A DNA stretch of 5,169 nt from an archaeon (GTDB taxonomy: Archaea; Nanobdellota; Nanobdellia; Woesearchaeales; GW2011-AR9), in the NCBI GenBank assembly GCA_020053615.1, contig JAGVMW010000166.1, forward strand, positions 1-5,169. The letters run 5' to 3'. The notes beneath the pieces were generated by a model that saw nothing but the letters and a program-made list of their open reading frames with translations, was not told where the DNA came from and searched no databases. This document shows positions 1 to 5,169 of this stretch, piece by piece. The first letter of the stretch is position 1. The number at the start of each line of letters is the position of its first letter. Made by a program: the position numbers and the translations under genes.

Positions 1-111
1 ACGTTCTCCGTAGGAGGCAACCCTCTTGTCAGCTGGATGTTAAAATCTAAGAAGCTCGACCTGATGACGGTAACGCTTCACTTTACTGAAGTATTACTTT
101 TCACCAATATC

Positions 112-119
112 TTTAAATA
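112..119 (+). promoter_or_regulatory. archaeal TATA box of metG
   Basis: TTTAAATA lies here, and its centre is about 26 nt upstream of the ATG at 142. Archaeal TFB/TBP promoters place the transcription start about 25-27 nt downstream of the TATA centre, so transcription would begin at or next to the ATG and give a leaderless mRNA. A pyrimidine-rich stretch (about 120-134) separates the box from the start, and no Shine-Dalgarno-like sequence is present. The match of motif and spacing is seen directly. Promoter function is inferred. Confidence 0.62.
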
Positions 120-141
120 ACTCTTCTTTTTCTTAGTGATT

Positions 142-2259
142 ATGGCAGCATCTAAACCGAAGCCTGTAGTTAAATCTAAATCTAAAGACAACATCATAGT
201 CACCGCTGCTCTTCCTTATGCTAACGGCCCTATTCATATTGGTCATCTTCTGGAATACATCCAAGCCGATATCTATTCTCGCTTTCTAAAACTTACCGGC
301 AAGAACGCGTTATACATCTGCGCTTCTGATATGCATGGAACTCCGGTAGAAGTAAATGCCCGAAAAGTTGGAAAAGAGCCGGAACAATTTGCATTAGAAC
401 TCTGGAAAGAGCATCAGCAGGATTTTGTCAGTTACTTAATCAATTTTGATAATTATTACAAGACTCATTCTCCGGAAAATAAAGAAATTTCCGAGTTTTT
501 CTACCGCACTTTAAAGCATGCGGGGCATATCTATCGCAAGAAAGTTCAGGTTATTTATTGTCAAAATTGTAAGCGTTATCTTCCGGATAGATATGTTAAA
601 GGAATTTGTCCATACTGTAAAGCATTGGAACAATATGGAGATGTGTGCGAGAAATGCAGCAAAGCATTGAAAGGAGTGGAGCTAATTGAGCCTAAATGCT
701 CTTTGTGCGGTAAAACTCCAATCCAGAAAGAAAGCGAGCATTACTTCTTTAAATTGAGTTTGTTTGCTAAAAAGTTACAGAAATGGTTTAGTGCTCCTAA
801 ATCCAGAATCCAGCCGGAAGTTAAGAATTGGCTGAATGAATGGATGAAGAAAGGGCTGGAAGATTGGTGTATTTCCCGTGATGCGCCTTATTTCGGATTT
901 GAAATTCCTGATTCAGAAAAAGAAACTGGTGATAAAAAGTATTTCTATGTATGGTTAGATGCTCCGATTGGATACATTTCTTCTACTAAGAATTATACTG
1001 ATGCTCATGGACAGAAATGGGATGATTACTGGAAGAAAGGGCAGGTGGAGCATTTCATCGGTAAAGATATTGCTTATTTTCATTTCTTGTTCTGGCCGGC
1101 GATGCTGATGGCAGTTGGGATTCCTCTGCCTAAATTAACCGTGCATGGGTTTATTACCGTTAACGGAGAGAAGATGAGCAAGAGCCGGGGAACTTTTTTT
1201 ACCGCTAAAGATTTCCTGAAATTGTATAATCCAGAAGCACTAAGATTTTATTATGCGTATCATCTAAATCGGTCGCTGGTTGATGTGGATATTAATTTTG
1301 AAGATATGAAATCGGTAGTTAATACCGTGCTGGTGGGAAATTTAAGTAATTTTTGTTATCGAGTGCTTATGTTTGCCGAGAAGAATTACGGTGAGGTTGA
1401 TATAATTGCTAAAGACAAGAAATTGATTGATGAGGTTAAAGTTTTGGTTAAAGAGATTCATAAAAATTATTCCGAGATGGATTTTAGATTAGCGTTGCGG
1501 AATATTTTGAAAATTTCTGATATTGGAAATATTTATTTTCAGAAAGCCGAGCCGTGGAAGAATCCTAATAGTAAAGAGAGTAAAGCCGTAGTAGGTTTGT
1601 GTGTTGCTCTTGCCAGAAACTTGGCGATCCTGGTTAGCCCAATTCTACCCGAATTCAGCCGAAAAGTAGCAGTGGCTTTTTGGGATGATATTTCGTCGTG
1701 GAATTGGAAATTAGGGGGATGGGTATGGAAAGGTAAACTTGCTCCGGTGGAAATGCTGGCGGATAAGATTGAGAAAGTTCCAGAAGCTCAGCAATTTCCG
1801 CTACGTTTAGTGGTGGGAAAGATTATGGAGGTTAAGAATCATCCTAATGCTGATAGTTTATATCTGATGAAAGTTGATTTAAGTGGTGGAGTTGGGATGA
1901 AGCAAGTTGTGGCTGGATTGAAGAAGTATCTTAAACCAGAAGAGTTGCAGGGAAAGAAAGCCGTATTCTGCGCTAATATGAAACCAGCTAAGTTAAGAGG
2001 AGAGATGAGTGAAGCGATGATTCTTGCTGCTGGAGATGAACAGAAAGTTGCGCCTTTATTTGTGGCTAAGTCTGAAATTGGTGAAGAAGTTTGTTTTGAA
2101 AGTATGACTAATTCTACTGCTGAGGTTACGTTTGAAGAGTTTTCGCAGTTGAAGATAATTGTAATTGAGGGTAAAGTTGTTTACGAAGGGAAGAAGTTGA
2201 AGACTAGAAGTGAGGAAGTTTCTGTTGCAGGTGTTAAGGAAGGGGCGAGAGTGAGATAA
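142..2259 (+). CDS. metG: methionyl-tRNA synthetase with fused C-terminal tRNA-binding domain
   Basis: This class Ia synthetase charges tRNA-Met with methionine in the cytoplasm. The signatures are HIGH (residues 32-35 of the 705-residue form) and KMSKS (344-348). Four CxxC knuckles (C140/C143, C156/C159, C169/C172, C186/C189) indicate the two-zinc connective domain of the MetG1 type. The anticodon-binding helical domain follows, with N403-xxx-R407 and W472 in the places of E. coli N391, R395 and W461. A Trbp111/EMAPII-type OB-fold tRNA-binding domain spans about 552-654, including the HPNAD block. The last 51 residues go beyond a plain Trbp111 domain and resemble the C-terminal module of EMAPII and plant MetRS. 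A GTG at 136 (MIM...) is in frame, but the ATG at 142 fits the TATA spacing and leaderless translation better. The gene is intact, with no frameshift. It stands first in a same-strand run, 69 nt ahead of the nuclease gene. The function is near certain; the start is less so. Confidence 0.97.
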   Translation: MAASKPKPVVKSKSKDNIIVTAALPYANGPIHIGHLLEYIQADIYSRFLKLTGKNALYICASDMHGTPVEVNARKVGKEPEQFALELWKEHQQDFVSYLINFDNYYKTHSPENKEISEFFYRTLKHAGHIYRKKVQVIYCQNCKRYLPDRYVKGICPYCKALEQYGDVCEKCSKALKGVELIEPKCSLCGKTPIQKESEHYFFKLSLFAKKLQKWFSAPKSRIQPEVKNWLNEWMKKGLEDWCISRDAPYFGFEIPDSEKETGDKKYFYVWLDAPIGYISSTKNYTDAHGQKWDDYWKKGQVEHFIGKDIAYFHFLFWPAMLMAVGIPLPKLTVHGFITVNGEKMSKSRGTFFTAKDFLKLYNPEALRFYYAYHLNRSLVDVDINFEDMKSVVNTVLVGNLSNFCYRVLMFAEKNYGEVDIIAKDKKLIDEVKVLVKEIHKNYSEMDFRLALRNILKISDIGNIYFQKAEPWKNPNSKESKAVVGLCVALARNLAILVSPILPEFSRKVAVAFWDDISSWNWKLGGWVWKGKLAPVEMLADKIEKVPEAQQFPLRLVVGKIMEVKNHPNADSLYLMKVDLSGGVGMKQVVAGLKKYLKPEELQGKKAVFCANMKPAKLRGEMSEAMILAAGDEQKVAPLFVAKSEIGEEVCFESMTNSTAEVTFEEFSQLKIIVIEGKVVYEGKKLKTRSEEVSVAGVKEGARVR

Positions 2260-2262
2260 GGG

Positions 2263-2271
2263 TAATATTTT
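2263..2271 (+). promoter_or_regulatory. possible TATA box for the nuclease gene
   Basis: TAATATTTT lies just after the metG stop codon. Its centre (2267) is 24-26 nt ahead of an ATG at 2291, the archaeal TATA-to-start distance. If used, it would let the nuclease be transcribed apart from metG. The motif is AT-rich and not distinctive, and such strings are common here, so this is tentative. Confidence 0.3.
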
Positions 2272-2290
2272 GAAGTAATTTGGAAAGTTA

Positions 2291-2332
2291 ATGGAAGAAA
2301 AGCTAAAGAGAAAGAGAGGACGGGAAATATGA
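2291..2332 (+). other. possible 13-codon leader ORF overlapping the nuclease start
   Basis: ATG at 2291 opens a 13-codon frame (MEEKLKRKRGREI). Its TGA (2330-2332) overlaps the nuclease ATG (2329-2331) as ATGA, the usual geometry of translational coupling. The ATG also sits at the leaderless distance from the TAATATTTT at 2263-2271. The peptide is almost entirely charged and matches no family I know. The purine-rich DNA could produce such a frame by chance, so it is a candidate only. Confidence 0.22.
2316..2319 (+). promoter_or_regulatory. weak Shine-Dalgarno for the nuclease gene
   Basis: GAGG, within a purine-rich run, lies 9 nt before the ATG at 2329 and could pair with the anti-SD at the 16S rRNA 3' end. 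It supports ATG 2329 as the start. The surrounding sequence is generally A/G-rich, so the match is weak. Confidence 0.35.
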
Positions 2333-3369
2333 GCTATAAAGAGAAAAGAAAAGAGGAAATTAAACTTCTGGTTGAGAAAGAGTATCATCACTTTCTTTTG
2401 GAGATTAAAACACGAATCAAAGAAGCCCAATACTCTGCTTTAAAGACAGTAAACACAGAATTAGTTCAGCTTTATCAAGATATTGGTAAGAAAATAGTAG
2501 AAAAACAGGAGTGGGGAAAGTCCATTGTAGAAACTTTAGCAAAAGACTTACAAAAAGAATTTCCGGGGATAATGGGCTTTTCTTCTAGAAATCTTTGGAA
2601 TATGAGAAATTTTTATCTTACAATCAAAGACAATGAAAAACTGCAACTATTGGTTGCAGAAATCAGCTGGGTAAAGAATTTGATTATTATGGAAAAATGT
2701 AAAGATGTTCTTGAAAAAGAGTTTTATCTTAGGATGACTAAAAAATTTGGCTGGACAAAAGATGTTTTAATTCATCAAATTGAAAACAAATCTTATGAGA
2801 AATACTTGTTGAATCAGACCAATTTTGATAAAACTGTACCTATAAAATACCAAAATCAAGCTAAATTAGCTGTGAAAGACGAATACACTTTCGATTTTTT
2901 GGAACTTGGAGAAGAACACTCTGAGAAAGAACTCGAAACAGCTTTGATGGAGAAAATCCGCCGTTTTTTAATAGAAATGGGTGGGCTTTTTTGTTATATT
3001 GGGAATCAATATAGATTAGAGGTTAATAACAAAGAATATTTCATAGACTTGCTTTTGTATCACCGCAAGCTAAAATGTTTGGTTGCTTTAGAACTAAAAA
3101 TAGGCGAATTTGCACCTGAATTTGCCGGAAAGATGCAATTTTATCTTTCTCTGTTGGATGATACAGTAAAGCTAGATGGAGAAAATGCTTCTATTGGTAT
3201 TATCATCTGTAAAAGTAAAGACAGAACAATTGTAGAATACGCTTTAAAAGAATCTAAAAAGCCCATCGGTGTGTCTACCTACAAATTAACTGCACAATTG
3301 CCCAAGAACTTGTTAAAATATCTTCCTTCAACAGAAGAAATTGCAAGGAAATTAAATGACTTAATTTAA
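2329..3369 (+). CDS. DUF1016 / YhcG-family PD-(D/E)XK nuclease
   Basis: This 346-residue protein reads as a full-length YhcG-family member. The helical N-terminal DUF1016_N region (about 20-160) includes the family-like blocks AQYSALKTVN (33-42), WGKSIVE (62-68) and FPGIMGFSSRNLW (78-90). The C-terminal nuclease domain (about 175-340) has D240 in FIDLLLYH, then E255-L-K257, then Q270 in KMQFYL, the D...ExK...Q pattern of the PD-(D/E)XK superfamily. All catalytic positions are present, so it is probably active. Its DNA substrate is not known. Family members are accessory genes scattered across bacteria and some archaea, often near defence or mobile genes. Here there is no methyltransferase, toxin or integrase partner. 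From memory, most members read SWSH or SWTH in the mid-protein motif; this one has SWVKN. The gene looks more A/T-rich than metG, which fits acquisition by transfer, though I did not measure it. It is 69 nt after metG and 42 nt before the phosphoesterase gene. Confidence 0.93.
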   Translation: MSYKEKRKEEIKLLVEKEYHHFLLEIKTRIKEAQYSALKTVNTELVQLYQDIGKKIVEKQEWGKSIVETLAKDLQKEFPGIMGFSSRNLWNMRNFYLTIKDNEKLQLLVAEISWVKNLIIMEKCKDVLEKEFYLRMTKKFGWTKDVLIHQIENKSYEKYLLNQTNFDKTVPIKYQNQAKLAVKDEYTFDFLELGEEHSEKELETALMEKIRRFLIEMGGLFCYIGNQYRLEVNNKEYFIDLLLYHRKLKCLVALELKIGEFAPEFAGKMQFYLSLLDDTVKLDGENASIGIIICKSKDRTIVEYALKESKKPIGVSTYKLTAQLPKNLLKYLPSTEEIARKLNDLI

Positions 3370-3370
3370 A
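3361..3370 (+). promoter_or_regulatory. possible TATA box for the phosphoesterase gene
   Basis: TTAATTTAAA overlaps the nuclease stop codon. A start of transcription about 26 nt downstream (near 3393) would leave a leader of about 19 nt before the ATG at 3412, with no evident Shine-Dalgarno. The sequence resembles the metG box. Read-through from the nuclease gene is equally possible. Confidence 0.27.
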
Positions 3371-3411
3371 CTGAAAAATGGTTAGGGTAAGTAAAAGTTG
3401 TTAAATTCAAA

Positions 3412-4341
3412 ATGCAATATTTCATCTTTTCCGACGTCCATTCTAATTTGGAAGGGCTAGTAGCATGCTTGCGCGATTATGTTAAGCATGGTAAACCTAG
3501 CGAAAGAACTAAAGATAAGATTGTTAAAGTATTAGAAGAGGAAAGATTAGGTGTGCGAAGATTAATTTCTGCTGAATTAGGCGGTGATGATACTGTTATT
3601 TGTCTGGGAGATGTGGTTGGCTATGGTGCGGATCCGGTGAGGTGTGTGGACATAACTATAGCAGTTGGTGATTATTTTATTGGTGGGAATCATGATTTAG
3701 CGGTTGCTCATAAAATTTTTGAAAGTAATTTGAAGCAAATGAAAGACCAATGGAAGTGGACGTATGAACAGCTTAATGGAACTGATAATAATTTATCTAA
3801 AGGTAATGGGCATCTTTCTAAACTTGCGGATATTTCTTCAGTTATATTGCAGGATTTTAATCCTGATGGAAATGGTTCACCCAGAAAATTGAGATTTACT
3901 CATGGAATGCCTACGGTGCCACAAGAGTTTTATTATTTTCATTATGATACGATGGAGGTAGAACGATTTTTTGAATCGGAGATGTTCTTTGACGTGATAG
4001 CTTTTGTTGGGCACAGCCATGCTCCTGCGGTGGTGGTTAGAAATGAAGGAGTATACTCTCCTGATTTAAATTATAAAGTGATTTCGATGTCTCCAGATAA
4101 AAATCTAGAACGAAGTATAGGTTGTTTTAATACTTCCAAAGAAGAGCGGGTGCTGGTGGGCGTTCCTAGCGTAGGTCAGCCCAGGGATAAATTCACGCAG
4201 ACGGGATATTGTATTTATAATTCGGAAACGCAGGACATTACTTTTAGGAGAATTCCTTATAATAATAGACGTGCGGCGCAGAAGATAATGGAGCGAAGAG
4301 ATGATGAATGGTGCGCCAGTAGATTGATGATGGGAAGATGA
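3412..4341 (+). CDS. calcineurin-like metallophosphoesterase (Metallophos_2 type)
   Basis: This 309-residue cytoplasmic protein (no signal peptide or membrane segment) has the full two-metal phosphoesterase motif set: D8-V-H10 near the N-terminus, G66-D67-VVGYG, G92-N93-H94-D95, H164-G in FTHG, and G200-H201-S-H203. These residues would bind a dinuclear centre and hydrolyse phosphoester bonds. The C-terminal blocks VGVPSVGQPRD and ITFRRIPY are typical of the YfcE-like/COG0639 phosphodiesterase branch. The substrate cannot be told from sequence. The spacing between the DxH and GD motifs is about 57 residues; I expect about 25-30 in short relatives, so a charged insertion of roughly 30 residues (about 29-60) is present. 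A second variable segment (about 104-160) lies between GNHD and FTHG. ATG 3412 is chosen because the first metal motif follows after seven residues, as is usual. It is the last + strand gene before a convergent neighbour. Confidence 0.9.
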   Translation: MQYFIFSDVHSNLEGLVACLRDYVKHGKPSERTKDKIVKVLEEERLGVRRLISAELGGDDTVICLGDVVGYGADPVRCVDITIAVGDYFIGGNHDLAVAHKIFESNLKQMKDQWKWTYEQLNGTDNNLSKGNGHLSKLADISSVILQDFNPDGNGSPRKLRFTHGMPTVPQEFYYFHYDTMEVERFFESEMFFDVIAFVGHSHAPAVVVRNEGVYSPDLNYKVISMSPDKNLERSIGCFNTSKEERVLVGVPSVGQPRDKFTQTGYCIYNSETQDITFRRIPYNNRRAAQKIMERRDDEWCASRLMMGR

Positions 4342-4355
4342 ATTGGTTTTGGAGC

Positions 4356-4376
4356 ATACTAATTGGCAGTTAGTAT
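4356..4376 (+). terminator. AU-rich hairpin after the phosphoesterase gene
   Basis: An inverted repeat starts 15 nt past the stop codon: ATACTAA (4356-4362) pairs with TTAGTAT (4370-4376). The stem extends inward by a T-G and a T-A pair to nine pairs around a GGC loop. Only short T runs follow, so it is not a classic intrinsic terminator. It may mark the end of the + strand transcript or protect its 3' end. Confidence 0.4.
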
Positions 4377-4410
4377 AGTTTGAAAGTTATATTAATTTCT
4401 TAGTGATTGG

Positions 4411-4436
4411 AAGAAAATAAAAAAGAAAATAAAAAA
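4411..4436 (-). terminator. U-rich terminator tract of the exported-protein gene
   Basis: Read on the - strand, directly after the TAA at 4439-4437, the sequence is nearly all T, with two copies of a 12-nt unit (AAGAAAATAAAA on the + strand). Archaeal RNA polymerase terminates at U-rich tracts without needing a hairpin, and this stretch is in exactly the right place. The tract is seen directly; termination is inferred. Confidence 0.6.
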
Positions 4437-5069
4437 TTAAAATTTCAAGCCTACATATCCGCCTAGATTGTAAGTTGTTTGACCTTCTTCTCCTAGTTCA
4501 ACAATATCTCCGGCGGCACCTACTTGAAGCTTATCGCCAATCGTTACTCCAGCTCTTAGTCTTTGTTCACTGAAGTCATGTCCTTTTGAACTGAAATCAG
4601 TAACATCTTCCACGCTAAAAGTTAATCCTAATTCTGGTGTTAACTTTGGTGCATAACTTACACTTGCAATTACTTCACCATAAAACGGTTCAGTTAGGCT
4701 AGAGGTGGCTAAAGCATACATTCCAACATCTCCCACTGCGTGGAAATACTGTACTCCTGCTCTAGGCATTGCTCCCAATCCAGGAATATACTGAACTTCT
4801 AATACTCCATCTAATCCACCTACTACTTTATGCGTTAGATCTACTAAACCAAAATGTCCAACTTGTTTAGCATAGTCTACTTTAGTTCTTTCTCTAGCAA
4901 AAACTCCAATTTCAGGTGTTAATGCTCCACTCACTTTTAAGTCTTGGACACATTGTTTTTCTCCGCACATAGCTTCTATACTTCCACTTGCAGCTTTAGC
5001 TGGAGCTATTGATCCTAAGGCTAACCAGCATGCCGCTACCATACTTACCAAACTTTTTTTAATTCCCAT
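4437..5069 (-). CDS. exported beta-barrel-like protein with Sec signal peptide, function unknown
   Basis: I do not recognise a family for this 210-residue protein. The N-terminus is a clear Sec signal peptide: MGIKK, a hydrophobic core through about residue 22, and AKA (24-26) as a likely signal peptidase I site before ASGS. A lipobox-like VAAC (11-14) exists but is too early and is followed by more hydrophobic core, so a lipoprotein is less likely. C35 and C40 could form a disulfide in the mature N-terminus. From about 53 onward the chain is a run of roughly eight or nine short segments with alternating hydrophobic residues separated by Gly/Asp/Pro turns (for example 86-95, 103-110, 114-122, 129-139, 145-155, 168-177, 180-190, 198-210). 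It ends in YNLGGYVGLKF, with hydrophobic residues at every second position up to a terminal Phe, as in bacterial outer-membrane beta-barrels. Such a barrel, or a beta-rich surface protein, is inference. The gene is convergent with the phosphoesterase gene. No Shine-Dalgarno precedes ATG 5069, but no other ATG or GTG in frame lies upstream before a stop. Confidence 0.85.
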   Translation of the reverse strand: MGIKKSLVSMVAACWLALGSIAPAKAASGSIEAMCGEKQCVQDLKVSGALTPEIGVFARERTKVDYAKQVGHFGLVDLTHKVVGGLDGVLEVQYIPGLGAMPRAGVQYFHAVGDVGMYALATSSLTEPFYGEVIASVSYAPKLTPELGLTFSVEDVTDFSSKGHDFSEQRLRAGVTIGDKLQVGAAGDIVELGEEGQTTYNLGGYVGLKF

Positions 5070-5106
5070 TTTTAGGCACAGTCCGTTTTGTGAGTGATAG
5101 CACCAT
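5059..5106 (-). other. possible 15-codon leader ORF overlapping the exported-protein start
   Basis: On the - strand an ATG at 5106-5104 is preceded by AGGTG, a good match to the archaeal anti-SD at suitable spacing. It opens the frame MVLSLTKRTVPKNGN and stops with TAA at 5061-5059, eight bases inside the main gene, in another frame. The main ATG has no such site of its own. Ribosomes finishing the short frame could restart at the nearby ATG. No conservation data are available, so it may be chance. Confidence 0.25.
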
Positions 5107-5114
5107 ATCCACCT

Positions 5115-5146
5115 GAAAACAAGGACGGCTTTGCCGTCCTGTTTTC
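5115..5146. terminator. GC-rich hairpin, probable terminator of a gene beyond the right edge
   Basis: GGACGGC (5123-5129), a TTT loop and GCCGTCC (5133-5139) form a strong stem. It extends outward by one A-T pair and, past a one-base bulge, by GAAAAC (5115-5120) with GTTTTC (5141-5146). This is far more GC-rich than the flanks. On the - strand a frame open from the window edge ends in TAA at 5151-5149, and the hairpin and TTGTTTTC follow at once, so it fits an intrinsic-type terminator for a - strand gene arriving from the right. It also separates that gene from the exported-protein gene. Alternative roles are a dispersed palindromic repeat or a 5' leader structure. Confidence 0.5.
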
Positions 5147-5169
5147 ATTTAATGAGATGCAACTATCGC

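Noticed and set aside
1..120. Frame open from the window edge to TAA 118-120 on the + strand (39 codons)
   Set aside because: A frame this short stays open by chance fairly often, the product has no recognisable features, and its end would overlap the metG TATA box. It could still be the tail of an upstream gene, but nothing supports it.
136..138. GTG as the metG start
   Set aside because: It adds only two residues (M-I) and lies slightly upstream of the transcription start predicted from the TATA box; ATG at 142 is preferred.
2056..2430. Open frame of 124 codons on the - strand over the end of metG and the start of the nuclease gene
   Set aside because: It is the mirror of very purine-rich coding DNA, giving a Phe/Leu/Ser/Asn-rich product with no domain logic, and it overlaps two confident genes.
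4411..4436. Tandem 12-nt A-rich unit as a CRISPR or repeat array
   Set aside because: There are only two copies, of low complexity and with no spacers; a U-rich terminator on the - strand explains it better.
4996..5069. Lipoprotein signal (VAAC at residues 11-14) in the exported protein
   Set aside because: The Cys comes too early and hydrophobic residues continue past it, with a good AKA cleavage site at 24-26; a signal peptidase I substrate is more likely.
5149..5169. Last codons of a - strand gene entering from the right (six codons then TAA)
   Set aside because: Six codons are too few to call a gene; it is used only as context for the hairpin at 5115-5146.

Overview
The window looks like a piece of an AT-rich archaeal chromosome, most likely from a DPANN-type lineage (Woesearchaeota/Nanoarchaeota-like). 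This placement is an inference. It rests on three things: a methionyl-tRNA synthetase with four CxxC zinc knuckles and archaeal-type sequence blocks; a TTTAAATA box placed about 26 nt before the synthetase ATG, as expected for an archaeal promoter and a leaderless mRNA; and weak Shine-Dalgarno signals with U-rich terminator tracts. No rRNA or other marker is present to settle it.

Layout. Positions 1-111 hold no gene I can identify, only short hairpin-forming sequence. A promoter at 112-119 drives metG (142-2259, +), a complete synthetase with catalytic core, zinc domain, anticodon-binding helical domain, fused Trbp111/EMAPII-type tRNA-binding domain and an extra 51-residue tail. After 69 nt comes a complete DUF1016/YhcG-family PD-(D/E)XK nuclease (2329-3369, +), possibly coupled to a 13-codon leader ORF through an ATGA overlap. 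After 42 nt comes a calcineurin-like metallophosphoesterase (3412-4341, +). A 95-nt convergent intergenic region (4342-4436) carries an AU-rich hairpin for the + strand and a U-rich tract for the - strand. The last gene (4437-5069, -) encodes a 210-residue exported protein with a Sec signal peptide and the look of a small beta-barrel. The right edge carries a GC-rich hairpin (5115-5146), probably the terminator of a gene that enters from the right on the - strand.

The genes do not form a recognisable pathway. metG is housekeeping. The nuclease is an accessory-type gene commonly spread by transfer. The phosphoesterase is generic with unknown substrate. The exported protein is the least explained item: a beta-barrel-like sequence ending in an outer-membrane-protein-like C-terminal Phe, in what otherwise reads as an archaeon. 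The best leads are that protein, the EMAPII/plant-MetRS-like tail on the synthetase, and the short upstream ORFs that overlap two of the start codons. I see no tRNA, rRNA, CRISPR array, insertion sequence or attachment site.
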